In this document: one piece after another, positions 54,053 to 62,772 of the stretch
Numbering within the stretch: position 1 is the stretch's first letter
How the letters are laid out: every line of letters begins with the position of its first letter
DNA from: Rhizobium aethiopicum
GTDB taxonomy: Bacteria; Pseudomonadota; Alphaproteobacteria; Rhizobiales; Rhizobiaceae
Reading direction: 5' to 3'
Length of the DNA: 64,000 nt
NCBI RefSeq assembly: GCF_900094625.1
Contig: NZ_FMAJ01000003.1
Coordinates: 248,001 to 312,000 of the forward strand
Notes under the pieces: model-generated
What the model was told of the DNA's origin: nothing
Database searches by the model: none
The model's input: the letters and a program-made list of their open reading frames with translations, nothing else
Program-made: the position numbers and the translations under genes

Positions 54053-54907
54053 TCACCGCGCCAGCGCATCTGCCCCGCTCTGCTCAACTTCTGCCCCGAT
54101 CCGCTCAAAGTGTTCGGGGCCGCCGCGTACATGGCGTGGGCTAACGCCAAACCGCTCCTTGAAGCGCGCGGAAAATTGCGACGGCGAATCATAACCGACC
54201 TCCAGCGCAACCTGCGCCATCGGCAATGTCGTGGTCTGGATGAGCGCCAGAGCGCGGTTCATCCGGGTATCGCTCAAGATCTCGCTGAAGGCGGTATTCT
54301 CGGCGGCGAGCCTGCGCCTCAGCGTCGCCGCGCTCATGTTGAACGAGCGCGCAGCATGCGCCAGCGTCCAGCCGACGGCCGGATCAGCTTCGATCATCTG
54401 CCTCAGCCGGTCCTCAAGTCGAGGGCTTTCGCATCGGCCGAGCACCGCCCCGCAGAGCGCGAACCAGGTGACGAGTTCCATCAGACGAGCCTTGGCGATG
54501 GCGCCAGGAAGCCGCGCCAGATTGCCCGGCTGACAGCAATATTCAAACAATGCCGCAGCTTCCTCCGGCAGGCTCGAGGTGCTGGCCGGAAGAGGCCTCG
54601 ATGGCACCGCGACCGATCCCATCCTATCATAGGCGTCCTCGAAAAGCTGTCGCGGAATTGGAAGCGCCAGGGTCTGATATTTCTGCGGCGCCCTGGGAAT
54701 GTTCTCCATCGTCAACGGCCGGTAGTCGGGCAACAGACCGTAATCGCCCGCCTCGAGGCGCAAAGGCTTGTCATCCGACATGACGATCTTCGTTCCAGAC
54801 TGGACCTGGATCAGCAGCGGGCTGGTCGTGACGAGGCGATGGAAACAGGCTCGCCCACCCTGGCGGATCAATGCCCTGGTCGGAATGGGAAAGACGTCGT
54901 CGAGCAT
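54053..54907 (-). CDS. AraC family transcriptional regulator
   Basis: This 284-residue regulator has an N-terminal cupin-like part (RLVTTSPLLIQVQSGTKIVM) and a C-terminal double helix-turn-helix with LAHAARSFNMSAATLRRRLA and MAQVALEVGYDSPSQFSARFKERFGVSPRHVRGG. I chose the ATG at 54907, preceded by GGCGGAGAA; a longer frame upstream has no support. It lies upstream of the YbhB-type gene on the same strand and may control it. It resembles regulators with an AraC_binding_2/GadX-type N-terminus. Confidence 0.9.
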   Translation of the reverse strand: MLDDVFPIPTRALIRQGGRACFHRLVTTSPLLIQVQSGTKIVMSDDKPLRLEAGDYGLLPDYRPLTMENIPRAPQKYQTLALPIPRQLFEDAYDRMGSVAVPSRPLPASTSSLPEEAAALFEYCCQPGNLARLPGAIAKARLMELVTWFALCGAVLGRCESPRLEDRLRQMIEADPAVGWTLAHAARSFNMSAATLRRRLAAENTAFSEILSDTRMNRALALIQTTTLPMAQVALEVGYDSPSQFSARFKERFGVSPRHVRGGPEHFERIGAEVEQSGADALAR

Positions 54908-55052
54908 ATGTTCTCCGCCAGCGGGATGGCCAGAACGGCGACCGGAGGAGCCAGCATGACGTCGCCCGCTTCGCCACCGACTAGTGCTCGGGAATACCAA
55001 AACCACATGCCGGCAGCAACCATGCCGGCGGCAATGACTTGAGTCAGAAGGC

Positions 55053-55949
55053 CTAACGACGGTCCGACTGGCGCACGTAGTCGACCAGCGCGCGCAGCTT
55101 CACTGGCTGCCTCTGGCGTCTCGGATAATAGAGATAGAAGCCCGGAAATGGCGGACAGAACTTCTCCAGTAGCGGCACGAGCTCGCCACGCTCGATATAT
55201 GGCTCGAAGGTTTCTACCATGCCGAAGGTGATGCCAGCCCCGGCGCAAGCCATGCGGATCATCATGCCCATGTCATTGGTCGTGACCACGGGATCGACGG
55301 CGACATCGAAGTCGCGGTCGTTTTCGGTGAACTCCCAGCGATAGGGCGCGGTATCCGGGCGCGGCCGCCATCCGATGCAGGCGTGGTTCTGCAGGTCGCG
55401 GGGATGGCGAGGCGAACCATGACGCTCGATATAGCCTGGCGATGCGGCGGCGCATTGCCGCTGTGGAGACGAGACCGGTATCGCGATCATATCCTGCTCG
55501 ATCACCTCGCCCAGTCTCACACCCGCATCGAAACCGGCTTCGACGATGTCGAATTCGTCGTCGGTGATGGTGATATCGAGCTTGATGTCGGGACAGGCCT
55601 GCAGGAAGCCGGCGAGCAAAGTCCCGGACAGGAAGCGCTCGGCGATGGAGGAAACGCTGATCCGCAGCAGGCCGCTCGGGCGCGCCTGCATGTCGCGCAC
55701 CGCCTGCATCGCGTCCCTGACCTGGTGCATTGAGGGACGAACCGCCGCAAGGAAAACTTCGCCGGCCTCGGTCAGGCTGACGCTGCGCGTCGTGCGCTGA
55801 ACCAGGGGCGCACCAAGCCGGTCCTCGAGACGCTGCAAGGCCTGGCTGACAGCGGAGCGGGTAACGCCAAGGCGCTCGCCGGCGACGCGGAAATTCCGCG
55901 CCTCGGCTACGGCGAGAAAAACAGAAATGCCCTCAAGATCGTCGGCCAT
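55053..55949 (-). CDS. LysR family transcriptional regulator
   Basis: This 298-residue regulator has the LysR helix-turn-helix (VFLAVAEARNFRVAGERLGV, TRSAVSQALQRLEDRLGAPL) and an effector domain with SPGYIERHGSPRHPRDLQNH. It belongs to the large group near SDR and quinone oxidoreductase genes. A strong inverted repeat overlaps its start codon. It is divergent from the Atu4866-type and SDR genes, its likely targets. Confidence 0.92.
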   Translation of the reverse strand: MADDLEGISVFLAVAEARNFRVAGERLGVTRSAVSQALQRLEDRLGAPLVQRTTRSVSLTEAGEVFLAAVRPSMHQVRDAMQAVRDMQARPSGLLRISVSSIAERFLSGTLLAGFLQACPDIKLDITITDDEFDIVEAGFDAGVRLGEVIEQDMIAIPVSSPQRQCAAASPGYIERHGSPRHPRDLQNHACIGWRPRPDTAPYRWEFTENDRDFDVAVDPVVTTNDMGMMIRMACAGAGITFGMVETFEPYIERGELVPLLEKFCPPFPGFYLYYPRRQRQPVKLRALVDYVRQSDRR

Positions 55950-55969
55950 TGGTTAGCACTCTTAACCAA
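55949..55969. promoter_or_regulatory. LysR-type operator overlapping the lysR start
   Basis: TTGGTTA at 55949-55955 and TAACCAA at 55963-55969 form a perfect inverted repeat with a 7-base spacer. It fits the T-N11-A pattern of LysR sites. It overlaps the first base of the regulator start codon, so binding should repress the regulator and may act on the divergent operon. Confidence 0.6.
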
Positions 55970-56071
55970 GCTATCCGGTATTGGCAACTTAATCGCGTTA
56001 ATGGCGAAGGTTATCTTCTGTCCAGGTCAGGGCACGGCCGAAGCAATGTGCCGACTTCGAAAGGAAGAGCG

Positions 56072-56446
56072 ATGCGAGAGATTTCCAGCAGACCTGTTCG
56101 ACATTTTTTCGTCGCGGCCATCCTGGCCGGCACGGCGATCCCGGCGTCATCCGCCGATGCCGCAAGCAACCGAAACCCTGTACGCCAAAAGCCAAGTGAG
56201 AACACCATGCAGCAACATCCCTATGTCGGAATGTGGGTCACCAACGACGGCCGCGTCCGACACGAACTCCTGCCCGACAATCGTTACGACGAGGCCCGCG
56301 GAAGCCGGGAGAGCGCCTATCGCGGACGCTACGAAGTCACCGGGACGCATATCGAATACTGGGACGATACGGGCTTTACCGCCGACGGCGATTTCGTCGA
56401 CGACAACACGCTTCACCATGGCGGCATGGTGCTTCGCCGCAAGTGA
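56072..56446 (+). CDS. Atu4866-family exported small protein
   Basis: This 124-residue protein has a signal peptide (VRHFFVAAILAGTAIPASSA) and a compact C-terminal domain HPYVGMWVTNDGRVRHELLP, NRYDEARGSRESAYRGRYEV, HIEYWDDTGFTADG, LHHGGMVL, which matches the Agrobacterium Atu4866 family of small beta-barrel proteins with unknown role. AAGGAAGAG precedes the ATG at 56072. An SDR gene follows after 53 bases. The pair faces a LysR gene. Confidence 0.85.
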   Translation: MREISSRPVRHFFVAAILAGTAIPASSADAASNRNPVRQKPSENTMQQHPYVGMWVTNDGRVRHELLPDNRYDEARGSRESAYRGRYEVTGTHIEYWDDTGFTADGDFVDDNTLHHGGMVLRRK

Positions 56447-56499
56447 CCGCCCCCGAACCGACCATCACGAAAATCCCCAACCTGCTCATGGAGCTTGAA

Positions 56500-57234
56500 A
56501 TGTCTGATATTGAAGGAAAAGTCATAGCCATCACCGGAGCCAGCAGCGGCATCGGAGAGGCCGCGGCCAAGGTGCTGGCCGCGGCAGGCGCGCGGATCGT
56601 GATCGGCGCGCGCCGCAGCGACCGCCTGGAGGCGCTCGCCGGCGAAATCGAAGCCGGAGGCGGGACGGTGCGTTTGCGCAAGCTCGACGTCACCGACCGT
56701 GCCCAGGTGGAAGCCTTTGCAGGTTTCGCCAAGGCCGAGTTCGGCCGGCTCGATGTCGTCGTCAACAATGCCGGCGTCATGCCGCTCTCGCCACTCGACG
56801 CGCTCAAGGTCGAGGAGTGGGACCGGATGGTCGACGTCAACATCAAGGGCGTCCTCTACGGCATCGCGGCAGCCCTTCCGATCATGAAGGCGCAGGGATC
56901 CGGGCAGATCATCAACCTGTCTTCGATCGGCGGTCACAGCGTCTCGCCGACCGCGGCCGTCTATTGCGCGACGAAATTTGCCGTCCGGGCGATCTCGGAC
57001 GGGCTGCGGCAGGAAACCGACCGTATCCGCGTGACCGTCATTTCGCCCGGCACCACGACATCTGAACTCGCCGACACGATCACCGATCCGACGGCGCGGG
57101 AAGCCATGGGGGCCTTCAGGGCCATCACGATCAGTCCCGAGGCGGTCGCCAACTCAATCCTCTATGCCGTCAGCCAGCCTGACGACGTCGATGTCAGCGA
57201 GATCATCATCCGCCCGACCGCCAGCCCGCATTGA
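56500..57234 (+). CDS. SDR family NAD(P)-dependent oxidoreductase
   Basis: This 244-residue classical SDR has the TGASSGIG cofactor motif near residue 13, NNAG at about 90, the catalytic Ser in NLSSIGGHSV, and YCATK with the Tyr-Lys pair. PGTTTSEL follows. The substrate is unknown. I chose the ATG at 56500 with GGAG upstream; an ATG four codons earlier is possible. It is probably controlled by the divergent LysR gene. Confidence 0.92.
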   Translation: MSDIEGKVIAITGASSGIGEAAAKVLAAAGARIVIGARRSDRLEALAGEIEAGGGTVRLRKLDVTDRAQVEAFAGFAKAEFGRLDVVVNNAGVMPLSPLDALKVEEWDRMVDVNIKGVLYGIAAALPIMKAQGSGQIINLSSIGGHSVSPTAAVYCATKFAVRAISDGLRQETDRIRVTVISPGTTTSELADTITDPTAREAMGAFRAITISPEAVANSILYAVSQPDDVDVSEIIIRPTASPH

Positions 57235-57266
57235 GCAGCCACTTCCTGTGCAAATTGCTCCGCCGC

Positions 57267-57830
57267 TCAAAAACCCAGCGATTGCTGGGCGGGCGGCGGC
57301 GGGGCGAGGCTGACACCTTCGAGCTCCAGCATGCGGGCCTTCGATGACGCACCGCCGGGAGCGGAGAAGCCGCCGATCTTGCCGCCGGCGGCGAGCACCC
57401 GGTGGCAGGGAATGATCAGCGCGACCGGGTTCTTTGCCATCGCCTGGCCGACATCGCGGGCCGCCTCCGGCCCGACGCCAAGCTCCTTCGCCAGCGCTCC
57501 GTAAGTAGTCGTGCGGCCCCAGCCGACACGCCTTGCCGCCGCATAGATGTCTCGGAAAAACGCATCCTGGCCGGCAAGGTCGAGTTCGACGTCGGAAAAA
57601 TCGGTTTCCTCGCCCCGGAAATAGCATTTCACCGCCGCGACCGTCTCAAGGACCTGAGGCGTCGGCGGGCCGGGCTCGCCATCAGGCAGACGACGCAGAA
57701 GCAGCCGCTCGGTCGCCTCCGAGGTTTTCGTCGGAAGCTGGAACCGCACGATGCCGGCGTCGCTCCAGGCAATGCCGCAGAAACCGCCCGCCGTTTCGAA
57801 GATGAGATAGTGGTGCCTTGTCCCAGCCAT
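57267..57830 (-). CDS. Methylated-DNA-protein-cysteine methyltransferase (Ogt-like)
   Basis: This 187-residue protein removes alkyl groups from O6-methylguanine in DNA by transfer to its own Cys. The acceptor Cys142 lies in IIPCHRVLAAGGKIGGFSAP. The helix-turn-helix block RRVGWGRTTTYGALAKELGV and the N-terminal ribonuclease-like part are typical. I chose the ATG at 57830 with GGAGG upstream. It is convergent with the SDR gene and has no ada-type AraC domain. Confidence 0.93.
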   Translation of the reverse strand: MAGTRHHYLIFETAGGFCGIAWSDAGIVRFQLPTKTSEATERLLLRRLPDGEPGPPTPQVLETVAAVKCYFRGEETDFSDVELDLAGQDAFFRDIYAAARRVGWGRTTTYGALAKELGVGPEAARDVGQAMAKNPVALIIPCHRVLAAGGKIGGFSAPGGASSKARMLELEGVSLAPPPPAQQSLGF

Positions 57831-58190
57831 GACACAGCCTCCGCGTTTTTTTCGATGTCCTTGAGGATCGTATGGGGAGGCCCGTCTTTCAACCCGTTTC
57901 TTGCGCAACTTGTTCTTTTTTTGTTCTTGACCTCTCATCGCATAATAGCCTTACAGCTTGGATGGGGAGGCAGTCCTTGACGGGTTGGAAGCCGATGAAG
58001 CAGGCGACTGTGATATCAAGCATGATGTCGACAGCCGCATCCGGCGAGGCAAGATCAACAATCCCCGTAACCTGCTTCTTCGGGCTTGGCCCCAGTTGAG
58101 GGGAAGGATACCGGTGAGGCTTGCACTTGCCGGATTTCCGCGCATAAAGCTGAAACGCCGCCGGGATGGCAAACGCGGAGCAAGGACAGC
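57831..58190. other. Stretch without recognised gene
   Basis: Between the MGMT start and the desuccinylase-like pseudogene I see no supported gene. Short frames on both strands at about 57950-58180 have no known domain. The first ~120 bases probably hold the MGMT promoter. Confidence 0.4.
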
Positions 58191-59252
58191 ATGGACGTTT
58201 CGGAAATAATCATCCCAGGAGATACGCCCGGAACCGAATGGCGGTTGCCGGTGCTGCGTTTCGCAGGCCGTGATCCGAAGGCGCCAAAGACCTATATCCA
58301 GGCTGCACTTCATGCCGGCGAGCTGCCGGGTACGGCGCTTCTGCATTTCCTCTCTGAGCGCCTGCGGCGGGCGGAAAGCGAAGGCGCAGTCGCGGGCGAC
58401 ATCACCATCGTGCCGCAGGCAAACCCGATCGGCGCGGCGTAATCGCATTTCGGCGACTTGCAGGGGCGTTTCGACCTCGGTTCCCGCACCAATTTCAATC
58501 GGGATTTTCCCCTGATCAGCGTCACCGACCGGGCAATGTTGACGGAGGATCTCGATGATTATCCGGCTACCGAGCAGCTGAAGCGGCAACTGCTGGACAT
58601 GGCGCTCGGCGCCGATCTCGTCCTCGATCTGCACTGCGACGACGAATCGCTGCAATACGCCTATATCGATGAGGCCTTCTGGCCGGAGGCAGCCGATCTT
58701 GCCGCCGCGCTCGACATGGAGGCGGTGCTGCTTTCGGATGGCGAGAGCTCGGCCTTCGAGGAGGTCGTCGGTTTTGCATGGAAATATGCGGTTCCCGGCG
58801 AACGACAATCCCGGCTGCCGGGCAGGCTTTCGGTAACCGTCGAGCTGCGCGGCAAGCGCGACGTCGAGCCGCTGCTGGCGAAGCGGGATGCGGACGGGCT
58901 ATGGCGTTTCCTCGCCGGACGGGGGGTCGTTAGCGACGCGACAATAGCGCCAGCCGGGTTTACCGGCCCCGCTGTGCCGCTCGACAATGTCGAGATCATC
59001 CGCGCTCCCGAGGGCGGCGCCGTGCTCTTCCATCGCACGATCGGCGACAGGGTTGCAGCGGGCGAGCTTCTGGCGACGATCGTCACCCGGCCGGGTCAGC
59101 CTGACGGCAGCATCGACCTGCATGCGCCGCAGGATGGGCTGGTCCTGACCCGAACCTCGGATCGGCTGGTGCGCCGGCGCGGGGACCTGATGAAGATCGT
59201 CTGCGCCAGGCCGAGCAAGACCGCACGCGAGGCCGGCACGCTGGAGAGTTGA
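58191..59252 (+). pseudogene. Succinylglutamate desuccinylase/aspartoacylase-like gene interrupted by ochre codon
   Basis: The frame from ATG 58191 would encode 353 residues of the AstE/AspA zinc deacylase family. The zinc site H-x-x-E appears as AALHAGELPG, then ITIVPQANPIGAA. Codon 84 (58440-58442) is TAA, and the frame continues unshifted as SHFGDLQGRFDLGSRTNFNR, DFP, with DLVLDLHCDDE supplying the later zinc His. A Gln is expected at the stop, so one C-to-T change explains it. The C-terminal barrel with HAPQDGLVLTRTS is intact. Translation would stop before the second zinc ligand, so the gene should be inactive. Confidence 0.85.
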
Positions 59253-59342
59253 GCGGGCGCTGCCGGGGATAAAAGCCGCGCGGCGTTTGCGCCGGCCCTT
59301 CCGCATGTTATCCCCCCGCCATCACAAGGAGACCGATCCGGC

Positions 59343-59693
59343 ATGGCCGTCATCATCTATGGAATCAAGAATTGCGACACGATGAAGAAAGCCCGCAGCT
59401 GGCTGGAAGAACACGGCGTCGCCTATGAGTTTCACGATTACAAGGCGCTCGGCATCGACCGCACCCATCTCGAAGCCTGGATCGACAGGGCCGGCCTCGA
59501 TACGGTGCTGAACCGCGCCGGCACCACCTTCCGCAAGCTGCCCGATGCCGAGCGCGAGAATCTGAGCCGGGAGAAGGCGATCGCGCTGATGCTCGACCAG
59601 CCGTCGATGATCAAGCGGCCGGTGCTGGAGGCTAAGGACAAGCTGGTGATCGGCTTCAAGCCGGAGATTTATGCCGGCACATTCGAAGACTGA
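59343..59693 (+). CDS. ArsC/Spx family reductase-like protein (YffB type)
   Basis: This 116-residue thioredoxin-fold protein has the ArsC-family start IIYGIKNCDTMKKARSWLEE with a single active Cys (residue 11), FHDYKALGID and SMIKRPVLEAKDKLVIGFKP. This is the YffB/ArsC-like group, which probably uses glutathione to reduce an unknown target, not necessarily arsenate. GGAG precedes the ATG by a suitable distance. YbaK follows 11 bases later. Confidence 0.9.
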   Translation: MAVIIYGIKNCDTMKKARSWLEEHGVAYEFHDYKALGIDRTHLEAWIDRAGLDTVLNRAGTTFRKLPDAERENLSREKAIALMLDQPSMIKRPVLEAKDKLVIGFKPEIYAGTFED

Positions 59694-59704
59694 CGGGCGC
59701 CCAA

Positions 59705-60178
59705 ATGTCCAAGACCACCCGCGCGACGCAGGTTCTTTCCCAGGCTGGCGTCGCCTTCACCATCCACACCTATGATTATGATCCGGGCGCTGAGCGCGTC
59801 GGGCTGCAGGCGGCCGAAGCGCTGGGTGAAGCGCCGCAGCGGGTGCTGAAGACGCTGATGGCCGAGGTGGACGGCAAAGCTGTCTGCGTCGTGGTGCCGT
59901 CGGACCGCGAAGTCAGCATGAAGAAGCTTGCCGGCGCCTTTCGCGGCAAGTCGGCCAATATGATGAAGCCGGCCGATGCCGAGCGGCTGACCGGCTACCA
60001 TGTCGGCGGCATCAGCCCTTTCGGCCAGAGGAAGGCCGTGCCGACGGCGATCGAAGAAACCGCTCTCGCCGAACCGCTGGTCTATATTAATGGCGGACAG
60101 CGCGGGCTGCAGGTGCGGCTCGATCCGAAGGATGCGCTGAAGGTGTTGAAAGCGATGGGTGCGCCATTGATCGCCTGA
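59705..60178 (+). CDS. ybaK: YbaK family Cys-tRNA(Pro) deacylase
   Basis: This 157-residue protein matches YbaK, which hydrolyses Cys-tRNA(Pro) formed by misacylation. It has VLKTLMAEVDGKAVCVVVPS with the catalytic Lys, the DREVSMKKLAGAFRGK block, ERLTGYHVGGISPFGQRK with the GxxxP loop, and YINGGQRGLQVRLDP. It follows the ArsC-like gene by 11 bases and converges with a MarR gene at the next base. Confidence 0.93.
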   Translation: MSKTTRATQVLSQAGVAFTIHTYDYDPGAERVGLQAAEALGEAPQRVLKTLMAEVDGKAVCVVVPSDREVSMKKLAGAFRGKSANMMKPADAERLTGYHVGGISPFGQRKAVPTAIEETALAEPLVYINGGQRGLQVRLDPKDALKVLKAMGAPLIA

Positions 60179-60622
60179 TCAGAGGAAACGAGCGAGCAGA
60201 CCGGAAATCGCCTTCGCCTCGTCGTCGGCAAGCTTGCTGCCGACATGGGCGTCAATCGCTGCCGCATAGACAGTCCACATCCGCGTGCGAAGCGTTCGGC
60301 CGGCATCGGTAATCACAACCCAGCGGCCGCGGCCATCCTCGGCGAAGACCTCGCGCCGGACCAGGCCCTCTCTTTCCAGCCGGTCGATCAGCCGGGACAG
60401 ATTATACTGCGCCAGCAATGTCCGCTCCTCGATCTCGTAAGGCCGCAGCCTGCCGTCTTTCGAGCGCGCCAGTTCCCAAAGCACGTCATACCAGGCAAGC
60501 GGCGGCATGCCGGCCGCTTTCAGATCGGTCTCGATCGCCGCGAGCAGCCGTTCACGGGCGCGCATGATGCTGGTCCAGGCAGAGGTGGCGGCTTCGCTCC
60601 GCTTCGGTGTCTTTTCCGTCAT
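60179..60622 (-). CDS. MarR family transcriptional regulator
   Basis: This 147-residue regulator has the MarR winged helix: LAWYDVLWELARSKDGRLRP, YEIEERTLLAQYNLSRLIDR, LEREGLVRREVFAEDGRGRW and VVITDAGR. I chose the ATG at 60622; an upstream ATG at 60679 is in frame but overlaps the palindrome. It is divergent from a GST gene across a region with palindromic sites and probably represses that GST. Confidence 0.9.
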   Translation of the reverse strand: MTEKTPKRSEAATSAWTSIMRARERLLAAIETDLKAAGMPPLAWYDVLWELARSKDGRLRPYEIEERTLLAQYNLSRLIDRLEREGLVRREVFAEDGRGRWVVITDAGRTLRTRMWTVYAAAIDAHVGSKLADDEAKAISGLLARFL

Positions 60623-60667
60623 AGATGCAGATACATTTATCTTGAACGAAGCCGCAAGCGCTATTAT

Positions 60668-60679
60668 ATGCATATGCAT
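60668..60679. promoter_or_regulatory. Palindrome between marR-type and GST genes
   Basis: ATGCATATGCAT is a 12-bp perfect palindrome 25 bases before the GST start. A second imperfect repeat, AGAT-N12-ATCT, lies at 60624-60643 near the regulator start. Both fit MarR dimer operators. Confidence 0.5.
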
Positions 60680-60704
60680 CTATTAAAACTTCGAGGAAAC
60701 GTTC

Positions 60705-61388
60705 ATGAGCAGGCTTACACTCATCAGCCACCATCTCTGCCCCTATGTGCAGCGCGCCGCGATCGCGCTTCTCGAAAAGGGGGTGGTCTTCGAGCGCGTC
60801 AACATCGACCTTGCCAACAAGCCGGACTGGTTCCTGCAGATCTCGCCGCTCGGCAAAGTGCCGCTGCTCAGGATCGAAGAAGAGGACGGCGGCGAGGCCG
60901 TCCTGTTCGAAAGCAGTGTCATCTGCGAATATCTGGAGGAGACGCAGGCTGGGTCCGCCCTGCATCCCGCAGATCCGCTTACCCGCGCCCGCCATCGCGG
61001 ATGGATGGAATTCGGATCGTCCGTGCTTTCCGATCTCTGGGGCTATGAAACGGCAACGGAGGTGGAGCAGCTGGAGGCCAAGCGCAAGGCGCTCACCGAC
61101 AAGTTCACGACGCTCGAAGGAGCACTCGCGGATGGACCTTATTTTTCCGGCAGCAGCTTCAGCCTCGTCGACGCCGTCTTCGCGCCGGTCTTTCGGTATT
61201 TCGATGTATTCGACAGGCTCGGAGATAGCGGTATCTTCGACGGGCTTGCGCGGGTGACGCGCTGGCGGAGAGCGCTCTCCGAGCGCCGGAGCGTGCAGGT
61301 CGCCGTCGGCGAGGATTATCCGCAGCGACTAATGGAGTTCCTCGACAAGCACAACTCGATCCTGCTCAGGCTGCCTGCCGCCGCCTGA
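60705..61388 (+). CDS. Glutathione S-transferase family protein
   Basis: This 227-residue GST begins with LTLISHHLCPYVQRAAIALL, where the CPYV motif with Cys12 resembles omega-class and beta-class GSTs that use Cys rather than Ser or Tyr. SPLGKVPLL gives the cis-proline and LFESSVICEYLEE the glutathione-binding ES. The helical half has FSGSSFSLVDAVFAPVFRYF. The divergent MarR gene and palindromes suggest induction by a small toxic compound. Confidence 0.9.
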   Translation: MSRLTLISHHLCPYVQRAAIALLEKGVVFERVNIDLANKPDWFLQISPLGKVPLLRIEEEDGGEAVLFESSVICEYLEETQAGSALHPADPLTRARHRGWMEFGSSVLSDLWGYETATEVEQLEAKRKALTDKFTTLEGALADGPYFSGSSFSLVDAVFAPVFRYFDVFDRLGDSGIFDGLARVTRWRRALSERRSVQVAVGEDYPQRLMEFLDKHNSILLRLPAAA

Positions 61389-61518
61389 GACCTCATGTGA
61401 AAGCGGCCGGGCATTGCGCCCGCCGCTTTCAAATCGGCAGCGGCGCGCTTCATTTTCGCCGCAAACGGGTCTAAGTCTTTCAGCCTCTTAACCTCGATGA
61501 CAGAAGGCAGGTTGAACC

Positions 61519-62772
61519 ATGACTTTCATGCCCCAGAGCCACAACACTGTTGATCCCGTCAAGCTGGAGAAGCTCGCCGAAGTCGCCGTCAAGGTAGGGC
61601 TGCAACTGCAGCAGGGCCAGGATCTGGTGATCACCGCGCCTGTTGTGGCGCTGCCGCTGGTTCGCCTCATCACCAAACACGCCTATCAGGCCGGGGCCGG
61701 GCTGGTGAGTACCTTCTATTCCGACGAGGAAACAACGCTGGCGCGCTACCAATACGGCAGCGACGAGAGCTTCGACCGCGCCTCCGACTGGCTCTATGAA
61801 GGTATGGCCAAGGCCTATGCCAATGGGGCGGCCCGTCTTGCGGTCGCCGGCGACAACCCGATGCTACTTGCCGAGCAGGACGCCGGCAAAGTCGGTCGCG
61901 CCAATCGCGCCATGTCCACCGCCTACAAGCCCGCCTTGGAAAAGATCTCGAATTTCGACATCAACTGGAACATCGTCTCCTATCCCAATCCCTCCTGGGC
62001 CAAGGTGGTCTTCCCCGGCGACCCGGAACCGATCGCGATCGCCAAGCTCGCCAAGGCGATCTTTGCCGCCTCGCGCGTCGACGTCAGCGACCCCGTCGCC
62101 GCCTGGGCGGAGCACAATGCCAATCTCGCCAAGCGCTCGGCCTGGCTGAACGGCGAGCGTTTTGCTTCTCTGCATTTCAAGGGGCCGGGCACCGATCTGA
62201 CGGTCGGTCTCGCCGACGGGCACGAGTGGCACGGCGGCGCCTCCACGGCCAAGAACGGCATTACCTGCAACCCGAATATTCCGACCGAAGAGGTGTTCAC
62301 CACGCCGCATGCATTGCGGGTCGAAGGACATGTCTCGAGCACCAAGCCGCTGTCGCATCAGGGCACGCTGATCGACAATATTCAGGTGCGCTTCGAAGGC
62401 GGGCGGATCGTCGAAGCCAAGGCGTCACGCGGCGAAGAAGTCTTGAACAAGGTGCTCGATACCGACGAGGGTGCACGCCGGCTCGGCGAAGTGGCGCTCG
62501 TGCCGCATTCCTCGCCGATCTCGGCGAGCGGCATCCTTTTCTACAACACGCTGTTCGACGAAAACGCCTCCTGCCACATCGCGCTCGGCCAGTGCTATTC
62601 CAAGTGCTTCCTCAACGGTGCAACCTTGAGCCAAGAGCAGATCAAGGCGCAGGGCGGCAATTCCAGCCTGATCCACATCGACTGGATGATCGGCTCGGAC
62701 AAGGTCGATATCGACGGGATCACACCGGACGGTTCGCCGGTTCCGGTGATGCGGCAGGGCGAATGGGCCTGA
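61519..62772 (+). CDS. M29 family aminopeptidase
   Basis: This 417-residue metallo-aminopeptidase matches M29 (PepS/AmpS/T). The C-terminal catalytic part has CNPNIPTEEVFTTPHALRVE, RLGEVALVPHSSPIS, FYNTLFDENASCHIALGQCY and HIDWMIGSDKVDIDG, where the Glu, His, Tyr and Asp metal ligands and active residues of the family lie. The N-terminal part binds the dimer partner. No signal peptide is seen, so it is cytoplasmic. The 3' end overlaps the convergent EamA gene by 53 bases. Confidence 0.93.
   Translation: MTFMPQSHNTVDPVKLEKLAEVAVKVGLQLQQGQDLVITAPVVALPLVRLITKHAYQAGAGLVSTFYSDEETTLARYQYGSDESFDRASDWLYEGMAKAYANGAARLAVAGDNPMLLAEQDAGKVGRANRAMSTAYKPALEKISNFDINWNIVSYPNPSWAKVVFPGDPEPIAIAKLAKAIFAASRVDVSDPVAAWAEHNANLAKRSAWLNGERFASLHFKGPGTDLTVGLADGHEWHGGASTAKNGITCNPNIPTEEVFTTPHALRVEGHVSSTKPLSHQGTLIDNIQVRFEGGRIVEAKASRGEEVLNKVLDTDEGARRLGEVALVPHSSPISASGILFYNTLFDENASCHIALGQCYSKCFLNGATLSQEQIKAQGGNSSLIHIDWMIGSDKVDIDGITPDGSPVPVMRQGEWA

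Noticed and set aside
54908-55052. A hydrophobic minus-strand peptide between the AraC and LysR genes (with AAGMVAAGMWFWYSRALVG)
   Set aside because: It may be the leftover of a membrane protein gene, but it is too short and without start, so I could not support it.
57958-58209. Short frames upstream of the desuccinylase-like gene
   Set aside because: No domain and no ribosome binding site on either strand.
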